From Arenicola marina (taxonomy: Eukaryota; Annelida; Polychaeta; Arenicolidae): a stretch of 64,000 nt of DNA. How positions within the stretch are numbered: position 1 is the first letter of the stretch; each line of letters starts with the position of its first letter. Of the stretch, positions 9,195-23,100 are shown piece by piece. Where the stretch lies: assembly GCA_964019135.1 (NCBI GenBank), contig CAXHSH010000546.1, forward strand, positions 1 through 64,000, read 5' to 3'. The translations under genes were made by a program, and so were the position numbers. Below the pieces are notes generated by a model. It saw only the letters and a program-made list of their open reading frames with translations, was not told the DNA's origin and did not search any database.

Positions 9195-12100
9195 AGAGGG
9201 CGCCCTCTCACGGGAATGTCATACCCAGCCCCTCACACCCGGCCAGTGATCTGTCACACACTATCACGGGCATGACATACGCTGCTCCTGAGGGAGTGGC
9301 AGACCGCTGGCCGAGTGTGTGGTGCAGTGTATGTCATGCCTGTGGAGGGCGTGGACCACTGGCCGAGTGTGTGGGGCAGTGTATGTCATGCCTATGAGAA
9401 GGCGTGGTAGCTCACTGGCCGAGTGAGTGGGGCTGGGTATGTCGTGACCGAGAGAGGGCGTGGCATACCACTGGCAGAGTGTGAGGGGCAGTGTAAGTCA
9501 TGCCCGTGTGAGGGCGTGGCAGACCACTGGCCGATTGTGTGCGGCTGGGCATGTCTTGACCGTGAGAGGGCCTTGCAGACCACTGGTCGAGTGTGAGGGG
9601 CTGGGTGTGTCATGACCATTAGAGGGCGTGGCAGACCGCAGGCCGGGTGTGAGGGGCTGGGTATGTAGTGCCCGTGCGAGGGTGTGGTAGATCCCTGGCC
9701 GGGTGTGTGGGGCTGGGTATGTCTTGAACGTGAGAGGGCGTGGCAGACCACTGGCCGATTGTGAGGGGCAGTTAGTGCCATGCCTTTGAGAGGGTGTGGC
9801 AGACCGCTGGCCGAGTGTGTGGGGCTGGGTAAGTCATGACCGTGAGAGGGCGTGGCAGACCACTGGCCGATTGTGTGAGGCTGGGTATGCCATGACCATG
9901 AGAGGGCGTGGCAGACCGCTGGCCGAGTGTGTGGGGCTGGGTAAGTCATGACCGTGAGAGGGCGTGGCAGACCACTGGCCGATTGTGTGAGGCTGGGTAT
10001 GCCATGACCATGAGAGGGCGTGGCAGACCAATGGCTGATTGTGTGGGGCTGGGTATGTCATGACCCTGAGAGGGCGTGGCAGACCACTGGCCGAGTGTGA
10101 GGGGCAGTGTGTGTCACGCCGTTGAGAGTTCGTGACAGACCACTGGCCTTGTGTGTGGGGCTGGGTATGTCGTGCCCGTGCGAGGGTGTGGCAGAACCCT
10201 GGCCGGGTGTGTGGGGCTGGGTATGTCAAGACCGACAGACGGCGTTGCAAACCACTGGCCGAGTGTGGGGGGCAGTATATGTCATGCCCGTCAGAGGGCG
10301 TGGCAGACAACTGGTCGAGTGTGATGGGCAAGATATGTCATGACCTTGAGAGGATGTGGCAGACCACTGGCCGAGTGTGAGGGGCTGGGTATGCCGTTAC
10401 CATGAGAAGGCGTGGCAGACCACTGGTCGTTTGTGTGGGGCTGTGTATGTCTTGACCGTGAGAGGGCCTGGAAGGCCACTGGCCGAGGGTGTGGTGCTCG
10501 GTATGTCTTGACCGTGAGAGGACGTGGCAGACCACTGGCCGACTGTATGGGGCTGGGTATGCCATGATCGTGAGAAGGAGTGGCAGACCACTGGCCGAAT
10601 GTGTGGGGCTGGGTATGTCTTGGCCGTGAGATCGAGGGCCTGGCAGGCCACTGGCCGAGTGTGTGGTGCGCGTTATATCTTGACCGTGAGAGGACGTGGC
10701 AGGCCACTGGCCGACTGTGTGGGGCTGGGTATGCCATGACCGCGAGAAGGATTTGGCCGAATGTGTGGGGCTGGGTATGCCATGACCGGGAGAAGGAGTG
10801 GCAGACGACAGGTCGAGTGTGATGGTCAGTGTATGTCACGCCCATACAAGGGCGTAGCAGACCACTGGCAGAGTGTGGGGGGCAGTGTATGTCATGCCCG
10901 TGACAAGGCGTGGCAGACCGCTGGCCGAGTCTGTGGGGCTGGGTAATTCATGACCGTGAGAGGGCGTGTGAGACCACTGGCCGATTGTGTGGGGCTGGGT
11001 ATGCCATGACCATGAGAAGGCCTGGCAGACCACTGGCTGATTGTGTGGGGCTGGGTATGTCTTGACCGTGAGAGGGCGTATCAGACCACTGGCCGAGTGT
11101 GTGGGGCTAGGTTTATCATGCGCGTGAGAGGGCGTGGCAGACCGCTGGCCGAGTGTGAGGGGCTGGGTAAGTCATGACCGTGAGAGGGCCTGGCAGACCG
11201 CTGGCCGGGTGTGTGGGGCTGGGTATGTCATGACCGACAGAGGGCGTGGCAGACCCCGGGCCGGGTGTGTGGGGCTGGGTATGTCATGACCGAGTGAGGG
11301 CGTGGCAGAACACTGGCCGACTGTGTGGGGCTGGGTACGCCATGACCGTGAGAAGGAGTGGCAGACCACTGGCCGAGTGTGAGGGGCTGGGTATGTCATG
11401 AACGTGAGAGGGCGTGGCAGACCACTATCCGAGTGTGAGGGGCAGTGTATGTCTTGAATATGAGAGGGCGTGGCATCCCACTGGCCGAGTGTGTGGGGTT
11501 GGATATGTCATGACCATGAGAAGGGGTGGCAGACCACTGGCCGAATGTGTGGGGCTGGGTATGTCTTGACCGTGAGAGGGCCTGGCAGACCACTGGCCGA
11601 GTGTGAGGGGCTGGGTAAGTCATGAACGTGAGAGGGCGTGGCAGACCACTGGCCGAGTGTGAGGGGCAGTGTATGTCTTGAATATGAGAGGGCGTGGCAT
11701 CCCACTGGCCGAGTGTGTGGGGTTGGGTATGTCATGACCATGAGAAGGGGTGGCAGACCACTGGCCGAGTGTGTGGGGCTGGGTATGTCTTGACCGTGAG
11801 AGGGCCTGGCAGACCACTGGCCGAGTGTGAGGGGCTGGGTATGTCATGTCCATGGAAGGGCGTGGCAGACCACTGGCCGAATGTGATGGGCAGTATGTGT
11901 CATGCCCGTGAGAGGGCTTGGCAGATCACTGGCCGATTGTGTGGGGCTGGTTATGCCATGACCATGCGAAGGCGTGGCAGACCACTGGTCGATTGTGTGG
12001 GACTGGCTATGTCTTGACCGTGAGAGGGCCTGGCAGACCACTGGCCGAGTGTGAGGGGCTGGGTGTGTCATGACCATGAGAGGGCGTGGCAGTCCACAGG

Positions 12101-12527
12101 GCGGGTGTGAGGGGCAGTGTTTGTCATGCCTGTGAGAGGGCGTGGCAGACCACTGGCCCAGTGTGGGGGGCTGGGTATGTCGTTACCTTGAGAGGGTGTG
12201 GCAGACCACTGGCCGAGTGTGATGGTCAGTGTATGTTATGCCCGATCGAGGGTGTGGCCGACCACTGGCATAGTGAGTGGGGCTGGGTAAGTCATGTCCG
12301 TGAGACCGCGTGATAGACTACTGACTATGTGTGTGAGGCTGGGTATGTCATGACCATGAGAGGGCGTGGCAGAGCATTGGCCGAGTGTATGGGGCTGGGA
12401 ATGTCATGCCCGTGAGAGGGCGTGGCAGACCGCTGGCCGATTGTATGGGGCTAGGTATGTCATGCCTGTGAGAGGGAGTGGCAGATCACTGGCCGAGTGT
12501 CAGGGGCTGGAGTATGTCATGACCGAG
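9195..12527 (+). repeat. HOR unit, 3,333 bp
   Basis: This is a nearly full unit. Relative to the full unit (3,618 bp when the CA pair is present) it lacks 224 bp (four monomers) near 9533, where CACTGGCCGATTGTGTGCGG follows the TAAGTCATGCCCGTGTG monomer directly. It also lacks 61 bp near 10618, one monomer plus the 5-bp insertion normally found there (compare GAAGGGAAGGCG at 7239). 3618 - 224 - 61 = 3333, as observed. Confidence 0.88.
9202..9288 (-). repeat. Inverted satellite segment 2 (87 bp)
   Basis: The palindrome AGAGGGCGCCCTCT is at 9195-9208. The copy carries CACGGGCATGACATAC (CA present) and ends GCTGCTCC. Upstream it has the private variant GTCATACCTG (about 9127), shared only with segment 6, its partner in the 15,411-bp duplication. 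Confidence 0.93.
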
Positions 12528-14914
12528 AGAGGGCGCCCTCTCACGGGAATGTCATACCCAGCCCCTCACACCCGGCCAGTGATCTGTCACACACTATCAC
12601 GGGCATGACATACGCTGCTCCTGAGGGAGTGGCAGACCGCTGGCCGAGTGTGTGGTGCAGTGAATGTCATGCCTGTGGAGGGCGTGGACCACTGGCCGAG
12701 TGTGTGGGGCAGTGTATGTCATGCCTATGAGAAGGCGTGGTAGCTCACTGGCCGAGTGAGCGGGGCTGGGTATGTCGTGACCGAGAGAGGGCGTGGCATA
12801 CCACTGGCAGAGTGTGAGGGGCAGTGTAAGTCATGCCCGTGTGAGGGCGTGGCAGACCACTGGCCGAGTGTGTGGCGCTCGGTATGTCATGACCGTGTGA
12901 GGGCTTGGTAGACCACTGGCCGAGTGTGAGGGGCATTGTATGTCATGTCCGTGAGAGGGTGTGGCAGACCGCTGACCGAGTGTGTGAGGCTGGATATGTC
13001 TTGTCCGTGAGAGGGCCTGGCAGGCCACTGGCCGAGTTTGTGGGGCTCGGTATGTCATGACCGTGAGAGGACGTGGCAGACCACTGGCCGATTGTGTGCG
13101 GCTGGGCATGTCTTGACCGTGAGAGGGCCTTGCAGACCACTGGTCGAGTGTGAGGGGCTGGGTGTGTCATGACCATTAGAGGGCGTGGCAGACCGCAGGC
13201 CGGGTGTGAGGGGCTGGGTATGTAGTGCCCGTGCGAGGGTGTGGTAGATCCCTGGCCGGGTGTGTGGGGCTGGGTATGTCTTGAACGTGAGAGGGCGTGG
13301 CAGACCACTGGCCGATTGTGAGGGGCAGTTAGTGCCATGCCTTTGAGAGGGTGTGGCAGACCGCTGGCCGAGTGTGTGGGGCTGGGTAAGTCATGACCGT
13401 GAGAGGGCGTGGCAGACCACTGGCCGAGTGTGTGGGGCTGGGTAAGTCATGACCGTGAGAGGGCGTGGCAGACCACTGGCCGATTGTGTGGGGCTGGGTA
13501 TGTCTTGACCCTGAGAGGGCCTGGCAGACCACTGGCCGAGTGTGAGGGGCTGGGTAAGTCATGACCGTGAGAGGGCCTGGCAGACCACTGGCCGGGTGTG
13601 TGGGGCTGGGTATGTCATGACCGACAGAGGGCGTGGCAGACCCCGGGCCGGGTGTGTGGGGCCGGGTATGTCATGACCGAGTGAGGGCGTGGCAGAACAC
13701 TGGCCGACTGTGTGGGGCTGGGTACGCCATGACCGTGAGAAGGAGTGGCAGATCACTGGCCGAGTGTGAGGGGCTGGGTATCTCATGAACGTGAGAGGGC
13801 GTGGCAGACCACTATCCGAGTGTGAGGGGCAGTGTATGTCTTGAATATGAGAGGGCGTGGCATCCCACTGGCCGAGTGTGTGGGGTTGGATATGTCATGA
13901 CCATGAGAAGGGGTGGCAGACCACTGGCCGAATGTGTGGGGCTGGGTATGTCTTGACCGTGAGAGGGCCTGGCAGACCACTGGCCGAGTGTGAGGGGCTG
14001 GGTAAGTCATGAACGTGAGAGGGCGTGGCAGACCACTGGCCGAGTGTGAGGGGCAGTGTATGTCTTGAATATGAGAGGGCGTGGCATCCCACTGGCCGAG
14101 TGTGTGGGGTTGGGTATGTCATGACCATGAGAAGGGGTGGCAGACCACTGGCCGAGTGTGTGGGGCTGGGTATGTCTTGACCGTGAGAGGGCCTGGCAGA
14201 CCACTGGCCGAGTGTGAGGGGCTGGGTATGTCATGTCCATGGAAGGGCGTGGCAGACCACTGGCCGAATGTGATGGGCAGTATGTGTCATGCCCGTGAGA
14301 GGGCTTGGCAGATCACTGGCCGATTGTGTGGGGCTGGTTATGCCATGACCATGCGAAGGCGTGGCAGACCACTGGTCGATTGTGTGGGACTGGCTATGTC
14401 TTGACCGTGAGAGGGCCTGGCAGACCACTGGCCGAGTGTGAGGGGCTGGGTGTGTCATGACCATGAGAGGGCGTGGCAGTCCACAGGGCGGGTGTGAGGG
14501 GCAGTGTTTGTCATGCCTGTGAGAGGGCGTGGCAGATCACTGGCCCAGTGTGGGGGGCTGGGTATGTCATTACCTTGAGAGGGTGTGGCAGACCACTGGC
14601 CGAGTGTGATGGTCAGTGTATGTTATGCCCGATCGAGGGTGTGGCCGACCACTGGCATAGTGAGTGGGGCTGGGTAAGTCATGTCCGTGAGACCGCGTGA
14701 TAGACTACTGACTATGTGTGTGGGGCTGGGTATGTCATGACCATGAGAGGGCGTGGCAGAGCATTGGCCGAGTGTATGGGGCTGGGAATGTCATGCCCGT
14801 GAGAGGGCGTGGCAGACCGCTGGCCGATTGTATGGGGCTAGGTATGTCATGCCTGTGAGAGGGAGTGGCAGATCACTGGCCGAGTGTCAGGGGCTGGAGT
14901 ATGTCATGACCGAG
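12528..14914 (+). repeat. HOR unit, 2,387 bp type
   Basis: This short unit type retains the left block through TTAGTGCCATGCC (about 13329), then several simple monomers (13380-13560), and joins the right half at the GACCGACAGAGGG monomer. Compared with the full unit it lacks 1,231 bp. That is 22 x 56 minus 1, exactly what is expected when the +5, +4 and -10 length-variant monomers are removed with 22 monomers. The same type recurs at 27939, 35938, 38325 (2,385 bp) and 60722. Confidence 0.88.
12535..12621 (-). repeat. Inverted satellite segment 3 (87 bp)
   Basis: The palindrome is at 12528-12541 and the CA dinucleotide is present. The unit following it carries the private variant AGTGAATGTCATG (about 12660), shared with the copy after segment 7. 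Confidence 0.93.
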
Positions 14915-17133
14915 AGAGGGCGCCCTCTCACGGGAATGTCATACCCAGCCCCTCACACCCGGCCAGTGATCTGTCACACACTATCACGGGCATGACATAC
15001 GCTGCTCCTGAGGGAGTGGCAGACCGCTGGCCGAGTGTGTGGTGCAGTGTATGTCATGCCTGTGGAGGGCGTGGACCACTGGCCGAGTGTGTGGGGCAGT
15101 GTATGTCATGCCTATGAGAAGGCGTGGTAGCTCACTGGCCGAGTGAGTGGGGCTGGGTATGTCGTGACCGAGAGAGGGCGTGGCATACCACTGGCAGAGT
15201 GTGAGGGGCAGTGTAAGTCATGCCCGTGTGAGGGCGTGGCAGACCACTGGCCGATTGTGTGCGGCTGGGCATGTCTTGACCGTGAGAGGGCCTTGCAGAC
15301 CACTGGTCGAGTGTGAGGGGCTGGGTGTGTCATGACCATTAGAGGGCGTGGCAGACCGCAGGCCGGGTGTGAGGGGCTGGGTATGTAGTGCCCGTGCGAG
15401 GGTGTGGTAGATCCCTGGCCGGGTGTGTGGGGCTGGGTATGTCTTGAACGTGAGAGGGCGTGGCAGACCACTGGCCGATTGTGAGGGGCAGTTAGTGCCA
15501 TGCCTTTGAGAGGGTGTGGCAGACCGCTGGCCGAGTGTGTGGGGCTGGGTAAGTCATGACCGTGAGAGGGCGTGGCAGACCACTGGCCGATTGTGTGAGG
15601 CTGGGTATGCCATGACCATGAGAGGGCGTGGCAGACCGCTGGCCGAGTGTGTGGGGCTGGGTAAGTCATGACCGTGAGAGGGCGTGGCAGACCACTGGCC
15701 GATTGTGTGAGGCTGGGTATGCCATGACCATGAGAGGGCGTGGCAGACCAATGGCTGATTGTGTGGGGCTGGGTATGTCATGACCCTGAGAGGGCGTGGC
15801 AGACCACTGGCCGAGTGTGTTGGGCAGTGTGTGTCACGCCGTTGAGAGTTCGTGACAGACCACTGGCCTTGTGTGTGGGGCTGGGTATGTCGTGCCCGTG
15901 CGAGGGTGTGGCAGAACCCTGGCCGGGTGTGTGGGGCTGGGTATGTCAAGACCGACAGACGGCGTTGCAAACCACTGGCCGAGTGTGGGGGGCAGTATAT
16001 GTCATGCCCGTCAGAGGGCGTGGCAGACAACTGGTCGAGTGTGATGGGCAAGATATGTCATGACCTTGAGAGGATGTGGCAGACCACTGGCCGAGTGTGT
16101 GGGGTTGGATATGTCATGACCATGAGAAGGGGTGGCAGACCACTGGCCGAATGTGTGGGGCTGGGTATGTCTTGACCGTGAGAGGGCCTGGCAGACCACT
16201 GGCCGAGTGTGAGGGGCTGGGTAAGTCATGAACGTGAGAGGGCGTGGCAGACCACTGGCCGAGTGTGAGGGGCAGTGTATGTCTTGAATATGAGAGGGCG
16301 TGGCATCCCACTGGCCGAGTGTGTGGGGTTGGGTATGTCATGACCATGAGAAGGGGTGGCAGACCACTGGCCGAGTGTGTGGGGCTGGGTATGTCTTGAC
16401 CGTGAGAGGGCCTGGCAGACCACTGGCCGAGTGTGAGGGGCTGGGTATGTCATGTCCATGGAAGGGCGTGGCAGACCACTGGCCGAATGTGATGGGCAGT
16501 ATGTGTCATGCCCGTGAGAGGGCTTGGCAGATCACTGGCCGATTGTGTGGGGCTGGTTATGCCATGACCATGCGAAGGCGTGGCAGACCACTGGTCGATT
16601 GTGTGGGACTGGCTATGTCTTGACCGTGAGAGGGCCTGGCAGACCACTGGCCGAGTGTGAGGGGCTGGGTGTGTCATGACCATGAGAGGGCGTGGCAGTC
16701 CACAGGGCGGGTGTGAGGGGCAGTGTTTGTCATGCCTGTGAGAGGGCGTGGCAGACCACTGGCCCAGTGTGGGGGGCTGGGTATGTCATTACCTTGAGAG
16801 GGTGTGGCAGACCACTGGCCGAGTGTGATGGTCAGTGTATGTTATGCCCGATCGAGGGTGTGGCCGACCACTGGCATAGTGAGTGGGGCTGGGTAAGTCA
16901 TGTCCGTGAGACCGCGTGATAGACTACTGACTATGTGTGTGGGGCTGGGTATGTCATGACCATGAGAGGGCGTGGCAGAGCATTGGCCGAGTGTATGGGG
17001 CTGGGAATGTCATGCCCGTGAGAGGGCGTGGCAGACCGCTGGCCGATTGTATGGGGCTAGGTATGTCATGCCTGTGAGAGGGAGTGGCAGATCACTGGCC
17101 GAGTGTCAGGGGCTGGAGTATGTCATGACCGAG
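14915..17133 (+). repeat. HOR unit, 2,219 bp type
   Basis: This unit lacks the 224-bp four-monomer block near 15253. It also has a junction at about 16096 where GATGTGGCAGACCACTGG runs into the TGTGTGGGGTTGGATATG monomer of the right half. The second gap is 1,175 bp (21 x 56 minus 1), so the unit is 3618 - 224 - 1175 = 2219 bp. Its only other occurrence is 30326-32544, the 15,411-bp duplicate. Confidence 0.88.
14922..15008 (-). repeat. Inverted satellite segment 4 (87 bp)
   Basis: The palindrome is at 14915-14928. The segment is CA-present and ends GCTGCTCC. It is identical by eye to segment 8, its duplication partner. Confidence 0.93.
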
Positions 17134-20100
17134 AGAGGGCGCCCTCTCACGGGAATGTCATACCCAGCCCCTCACACCCGGCCAGTGATCTGTCACACAC
17201 TATCACGGGCATGACATACGCTGCTCCTGAGGGAGTGGCAGACCGCTGGCCGAGTGTGTGGTGCAGTGTATGTCATGCCTGTGGAGGGCGTGGACCACTG
17301 GCCGAGTGTGTGGGGCAGTGTATGTCATGCCTATGAGAAGGCGTGGTAGCTCACTGGCCGAGTGAGTGGGGCTGGGTATGTCGTGACCGAGAGAGGGCGT
17401 GGCATACCACTGGCAGAGTGTGAGGGGCAGTGTAAGTCATGCCCGTGTGAGGGCGTGGCAGACCACTGGCCGATTGTGTGCGGCTGGGCATGTCTTGACC
17501 GTGAGAGGGCCTTGCAGACCACTGGTCGAGTGTGAGGGGCTGGGTGTGTCATGACCATTAGAGGGCGTGGCAGACCGCAGGCCGGGTGTGAGGGGCTGGG
17601 TATGTAGTGCCCGTGCGAGGGTGTGGTAGATCCCTGGCCGGGTGTGTGGGGCTGGGTATGTCTTGAACGTGAGAGGGCGTGGCAGACCACTGGCCGATTG
17701 TGAGGGGCAGTTAGTGCCATGCCTTTGAGAGGGTGTGGCAGACCGCTGGCCGAGTGTGTGGGGCTGGGTAAGTCATGACCGTGAGAGGGCGTGGCAGACC
17801 ACTGGCCGATTGTGTGAGGCTGGGTATGCCATGACCATGAGAGGGCGTGGCAGACCGCTGGCCGAGTGTGTGGGGCTGGGTAAGTCATGACCGTGAGAGG
17901 GCGTGGCAGACCACTGGCCGATTGTGTGAGGCTGGGTATGCCATGACCATGAGAGGGCGTGGCAGACCAATGGCTGATTGTGTGGGGCTGGGTATGTCAT
18001 GACCCTGAGAGGGCGTGGCAGACCACTGGCCGAGTGTGAGGGGCAGTGTGTGTCACGCCGTTGAGAGTTCGTGACAGACCACTGGCCTTGTGTGTGGGGC
18101 TGGGTATGTCGTGCCCGTGCGAGGGTGTGGCAGAACCCTGGCCGGGTGTGTGGGGCTGGGTATGTCAAGACCGACAGACGGCGTTGCAAACCACTGGCCG
18201 AGTGTGGGGGGCAGTATATGTCATGCCCGTCAGAGGGCGTGGCAGACAACTGGTCGAGTGTGATGGGCAAGGTATGTCATGACCTTGAGAGGATGTGGCA
18301 GACCACTGGCCGAGTGTGAGGGGCTGGGTATGCCGTTACCATGAGAAGGCGTGGCAGACCACTGGTCGTTTGTGTGGGGCTGTGTATGTCTTGACCGTGA
18401 GAGGGCCTGGAAGGCCACTGGCCGAGGGTGTGGTGCTCGGTATGTCTTGACCGTGAGAGGACGTGGCAGACCACTGGCCGACTGTATGGGGCTGGGTATG
18501 CCATGATCGTGAGAAGGAGTGGCAGACCACTGGCCGAATGTGTGGGGCTAGGTATGCCGTGACCATGAGAAGGGAAGGCGTGGCAGACTACTGGTCGATT
18601 GTGTGGGGCTGGGTATGTCTTGGCCGTGAGATCGAGGGCCTGGCAGGCCACTGGCCGAGTGTGTGGTGCGCGTTATATCTTGACCGTGAGAGGACGTGGC
18701 AGGCCACTGGCCGACTGTGTGGGGCTGGGTATGCCATGACCGCGAGAAGGATTTGGCCGACTGTGTGGGGCTGGGTATGCCATGACCGGGAGAAGGAGTG
18801 GCAGACGACAGGTCGAGTGTGATGGTCAGTGTATGTCACGCCCATACAAGGGCGTAGCAGACCACTGGCAGAGTGTGGGGGGCAGTGTATGTCATGCCCG
18901 TGACAAGGCGTGGCAGACCGCTGGCCGAGTCTGTGGGGCTGGGTAATTCATGACCGTGAGAGGGCGTGTGAGACCACTGGCCGATTGTGTGGGGCTGGGT
19001 ATGCCATGACCATGAGAAGGCCTGGCAGACCACTGGCTGATTGTGTGGGGCTGGGTATGTCTTGACCGTGAGAGGGCGTATCAGACCACTGGCCGAGTGT
19101 GTGGTGCAGTGTATGTCATGCCTGTGGAGGGCGTGGACCACTGGCCGAGTGTGTGGGGCAGTGTATGTCATGCCTATGAGAAGGCGTGGTAGCTCACTGG
19201 CCGAGTGAGTGGGGCTGGGTATGTCGTGACCGAGAGAGGGCGTGGCATACCACTGGCAGAGTGTGAGGGGCAGTGTAAGTCATGCCCGTGTGAGGGCGTG
19301 GCAGACCACTGGCCGAGTGTGTGGCGCTCGGTATGTCATGACCGTGTGAGGGCTTGGTAGACCACTGGCCGAGTGTGAGGAGCATTGTATGTCATGTCCG
19401 TGAGAGGGTGTGGCAGACCGCTGACCGAGTGTGTGGGGCTGGATATGGCTTGTCCGTGAGAGGGCCTGGCAGGCCACTGGCCGAGTTTGTGGGGCTCGGT
19501 ATGTCATGACCGTGAGAGGACGTGGCAGACCACTGGCCGATTGTGTGCGGCTGGGCATGTCTTGACCGTGAGAGGGCCTTGCAGACCACTGGTCGAGTGT
19601 GAAGGGCTGGGTGTGTCATGACCATTAGAGGGCGTGGCAGACCGCAGGCCGGGTGTGAGGGGCTGGGTATGTAGTGCCCGTGCGAGGGTGTGGTAGATCC
19701 CTGGCCGGGTGTGTGGGGCTGGGTATGTCTTGAACGTGAGAGGGCGTGGCAGACCACTGGCCGATTGTGAGGGGCAGTTAGTGCCATGCCTTTGAGAGGG
19801 TGTGGCAGACCGCTGGCCGAGTGTGTGGGGCTGGGTAAGTCATGACTGTGAGAGGGCGTGGCAGACCACTGGCCGATTGTGTGAGGCTGGGTATGCCATG
19901 ACCATGAGAGGGCGTGGCAGACCGCTGGCCGAGTGTGTGGGGCTGGGTAAGTCATGACCGTGAGAGGGCGTGGCAGACCACTGGCCGATTGTGTGAGGCT
20001 GGGTATGCCATGACCATGAGAGGGCGTGGCAGACCAATGGCTGATTGTGTGGGGCTGGGTATGTCATGACCCTGAGAGGGCGTGGCAGACCACTGGCCGA

Positions 20101-23100
20101 GTGTGAGGGGCAGTGTGTGTCACGCCGTTGAGAGTTCGTGACAGACCACTGGCCTTGTGTGTGGGGCTGGGTATGTCGTGCCCGTGCGAGGGTGTGGCAG
20201 AACCCTGGCCGGGTGTGTGGGGCTGGGTATGTCAAGACCGACAGACGGCGTTGCAAACCACTGGCCGAGTGTGGGGGGCAGCATATGTCATGCCCGTCAG
20301 AGGGCGTGGCAGACAACTGGTCGAGTGTGATGGGCAAGATATGTCATGACCTTGAGAGGATGTGGCAGACCACTGGCCGAGTGTGAAGGGCTGGGTATGC
20401 CGTTACCATGAGAAGGCGTGGCAGACCACTGGTCGTTTGTGTGGGGCTGTGTATGTCTTGACCGTGAGAGGGCCTGGAAGGCCACTGGCCGAGGGTGTGG
20501 TGCTCGGTATGTCTTGACCGTGAGAGGACGTGGCAGACCACTGGCCGACTGTATGGGGCTGGGTATGCCATGATCGTGAGAAGGAGTGGCAGACCACTGG
20601 CCGAATGTGTGGGGCTGGGTATGCCGTGACCATGAGAAGGGAAGGCGTGGCAGACTACTGGTCGATTGTGTGGGGCTGGGTATGTCTTGGCCGTGAGATC
20701 GAGGGCCTGGCAGGCCACTGGCCGAGTGTGTGGTGCGCGTTATATCTTGACCGTGAGAGGACGTGGCAGGCCACTGGCCGACTGTGTGGGGCTGGGTATG
20801 CCATGACCGCGAGAAGGATTTGGCCGACTGTGTGGGGCTGGGTATGCCATGACCGGGAGAAGGAGTGGCAGACGACAGGTCGAGTGTGATGGTCAGTGTA
20901 TGTCACGCCCATACAAGGGCGTAGCAGACCACTGGCAGAGTGTGGGGGGCAGTGTATGTCATGCCCGTGACAAGGCGTGGCAGACCGCTGGCCGAGTCTG
21001 TGGGGCTGGGTAATTCATGACCGTGAGAGGGCGTGTGAGACCACTGGCCGATTGTGTGGGGCTGGGTATGCCATGACCATGAGAAGGCCTGGCAGACCAC
21101 TGGCTGATTGTGTGGGGCTGGGTATGTCTTGACCGTGAGAGGGCGTATCAGACCACTGGCCGAGTGTGTGGTGCAGTGTATGTCATGCCTGTGGAGGGCG
21201 TGGACCACTGGCCGAGTGTGTGGGGCAGTGTATGTCATGCCTATGAGAAGGCGTGGTAGCTCACTGGCCGAGTGAGTGGGGCTGGGTATGTCGTGACCGA
21301 GAGAGGGCGTGGCATACCACTGGCAGAGTGTGAGGGGCAGTGTAAGTCATGCCCGTGTGAGGGCGTGGCAGACCACTGGCCGAGTGTGTGGCGCTCGGTA
21401 TGTCATGACCGTGTGAGGGCTTGGTAGACCACTGGCCGAGTGTGAGGGGCATTGTATGTCATGTCCGTGAGAGGGTGTGGCAGACCGCTGACCGAGTGTG
21501 TGGGGCTGGATATGTCTTTTCCGTGAGAGGGCCTGGCAGGCCACTGGCCGAGTTTGTGGGGCTCGGTATGTCATGACCGTGAGAAGACGTGGCAGACCAC
21601 TGGCCGATTGTGTGCGGCTGGGCATGTCTTGACCGTGAGAGGGCCTTGCAGACCACTGGTCGAGTGTGAGGGGCTGGGTGTGTCATGACCATTAGAGGGC
21701 GTGGCAGACCGCAGGCCGGGTGTGAGGGGCTGGGTATGTAGTGCCCGTGCGAGGGTGTGGTAGATCCCTGGCCGGGTGTGTGGGGCTGGGTATGTCTTGA
21801 ACGTGAGAGGGCGTGGCAGACCACTGGCCGATTGTGAGGGGCAGTTAGTGCCATGCCTTTGAGAGGGTGTGGCAGACCGCTGGCCGAGTGTGTGGGGCTG
21901 GGTAAGTCATGACCGTGAGAGGGCGTGGCAGACCACTGGCCGATTGTGTGAGGCTGGGTATGCCATGACCATGAGAGGGCGTGGCAGACCGCTGGCCGAG
22001 TGTGTGGGGCTGGGTAAGTCATGACCGTGAGAGGGCGTGGCAGACCACTGGCCGATTGTGTGAGGCTGGGTATGCCATGACCATGAGAGGGCGTGGCAGA
22101 CCAATGGCTGATTGTGTGGGGCTGGGTATGTCATGACCCTGAGAGGGCGTGGCAGACCACTGGCCGAGTGTGTGGGGCAGTGTGTGTCACGCCGTTGAGA
22201 GTTCGTGACAGACCACTGGCCTTGTGTGTGGGGCTGGGTATGTCGTGCCCGTGCGAGGGTGTGGCAGAACCCTGGCCGAGTGTGGGGGGCAGTATATGTC
22301 ATGCCCGTCAGAGGGCGTGGCAGACAACTGGTCGAGTGTGATGGGCAAGGTATGTCATGACCTTGAGAGGATGTGGCAGACCACTGGCCGAGTGTGAGGG
22401 GCTGGGTATGCCGTTACCATGAGAAGGCGTGGCAGACCACTGGTCGTTTGTGTGGGGCTGTGTATGTCTTGACCGTGAGAGGGCCTGGAAGGCCACTGGC
22501 CGAGGGTGTGGTGCTCGGTATGTCTTGACCGTGAGAGGACGTGGCAGACCACTGGCCGACTGTATGGCGCTGGGTATGCCATGATCGTGAGAAGGAGTGG
22601 CAGACCACTGGCCGAATGTGTGGGGCTGGGTATGCCGTGACCATGAGAAGGGAAGGCGTGGCAGACTACTGGTCGATTGTGTGGGGCTGGGTATGTCTTG
22701 GCCGTGAGATCGAGGGCCTGGCAGGCCACTGGCCGAGTGTGTGGTGCGCGTTATATCTTGACCGTGAGAGGACGTGGCAGGCCACTGGCCGACTGTGTGG
22801 GGCTGGGTATGCCATGACCGCGAGAAGGATTTGGCCGAATGTGTGGGGCTGGGTATGCCATGACCGGGAGAAGGAGTGGCAGACGACAGGTCGAGTGTGA
22901 TGGTCAGTGTATGTCACGCCCATACAAGGGCGTAGCAGACCACTGGCAGAGTGTGGGGGGCAGTGTATGTCATGCCCGTGACAAGGCGTGGCAGACCGCT
23001 GGCCGAGTCTGTGGGGCTGGGTAATTCATGACCGTGAGAGGGCGTGTGAGACCACTGGCCGATTGTGTGGGGCTGGGTATGCCATGACCATGAGAAGGCC

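Larger units (their letters stand above)
2595..18271. repeat. Large tandem segmental duplication, copy 1 (15,411-bp period)
   Basis: Every stretch I compared in 2595-18271 matches the sequence 15,411 bp downstream (18006-33682). The match includes private variants seen almost nowhere else: TATAGGGCGG-type change at 8762 and 24173, GAGCATTTGCCG at 9042 and 24453, AGTGAATGTCATG at 12660 and 28071, GGGGCCGGG at 13660 and 29071, and GTGTGTTGGGCAG at 15815 and 31226. The match stops at 2594 (A against C at 18005) and at 18272 (G against A at 33683). The period equals four palindrome intervals: 7472 + 3333 + 2387 + 2219. Confidence 0.93.
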
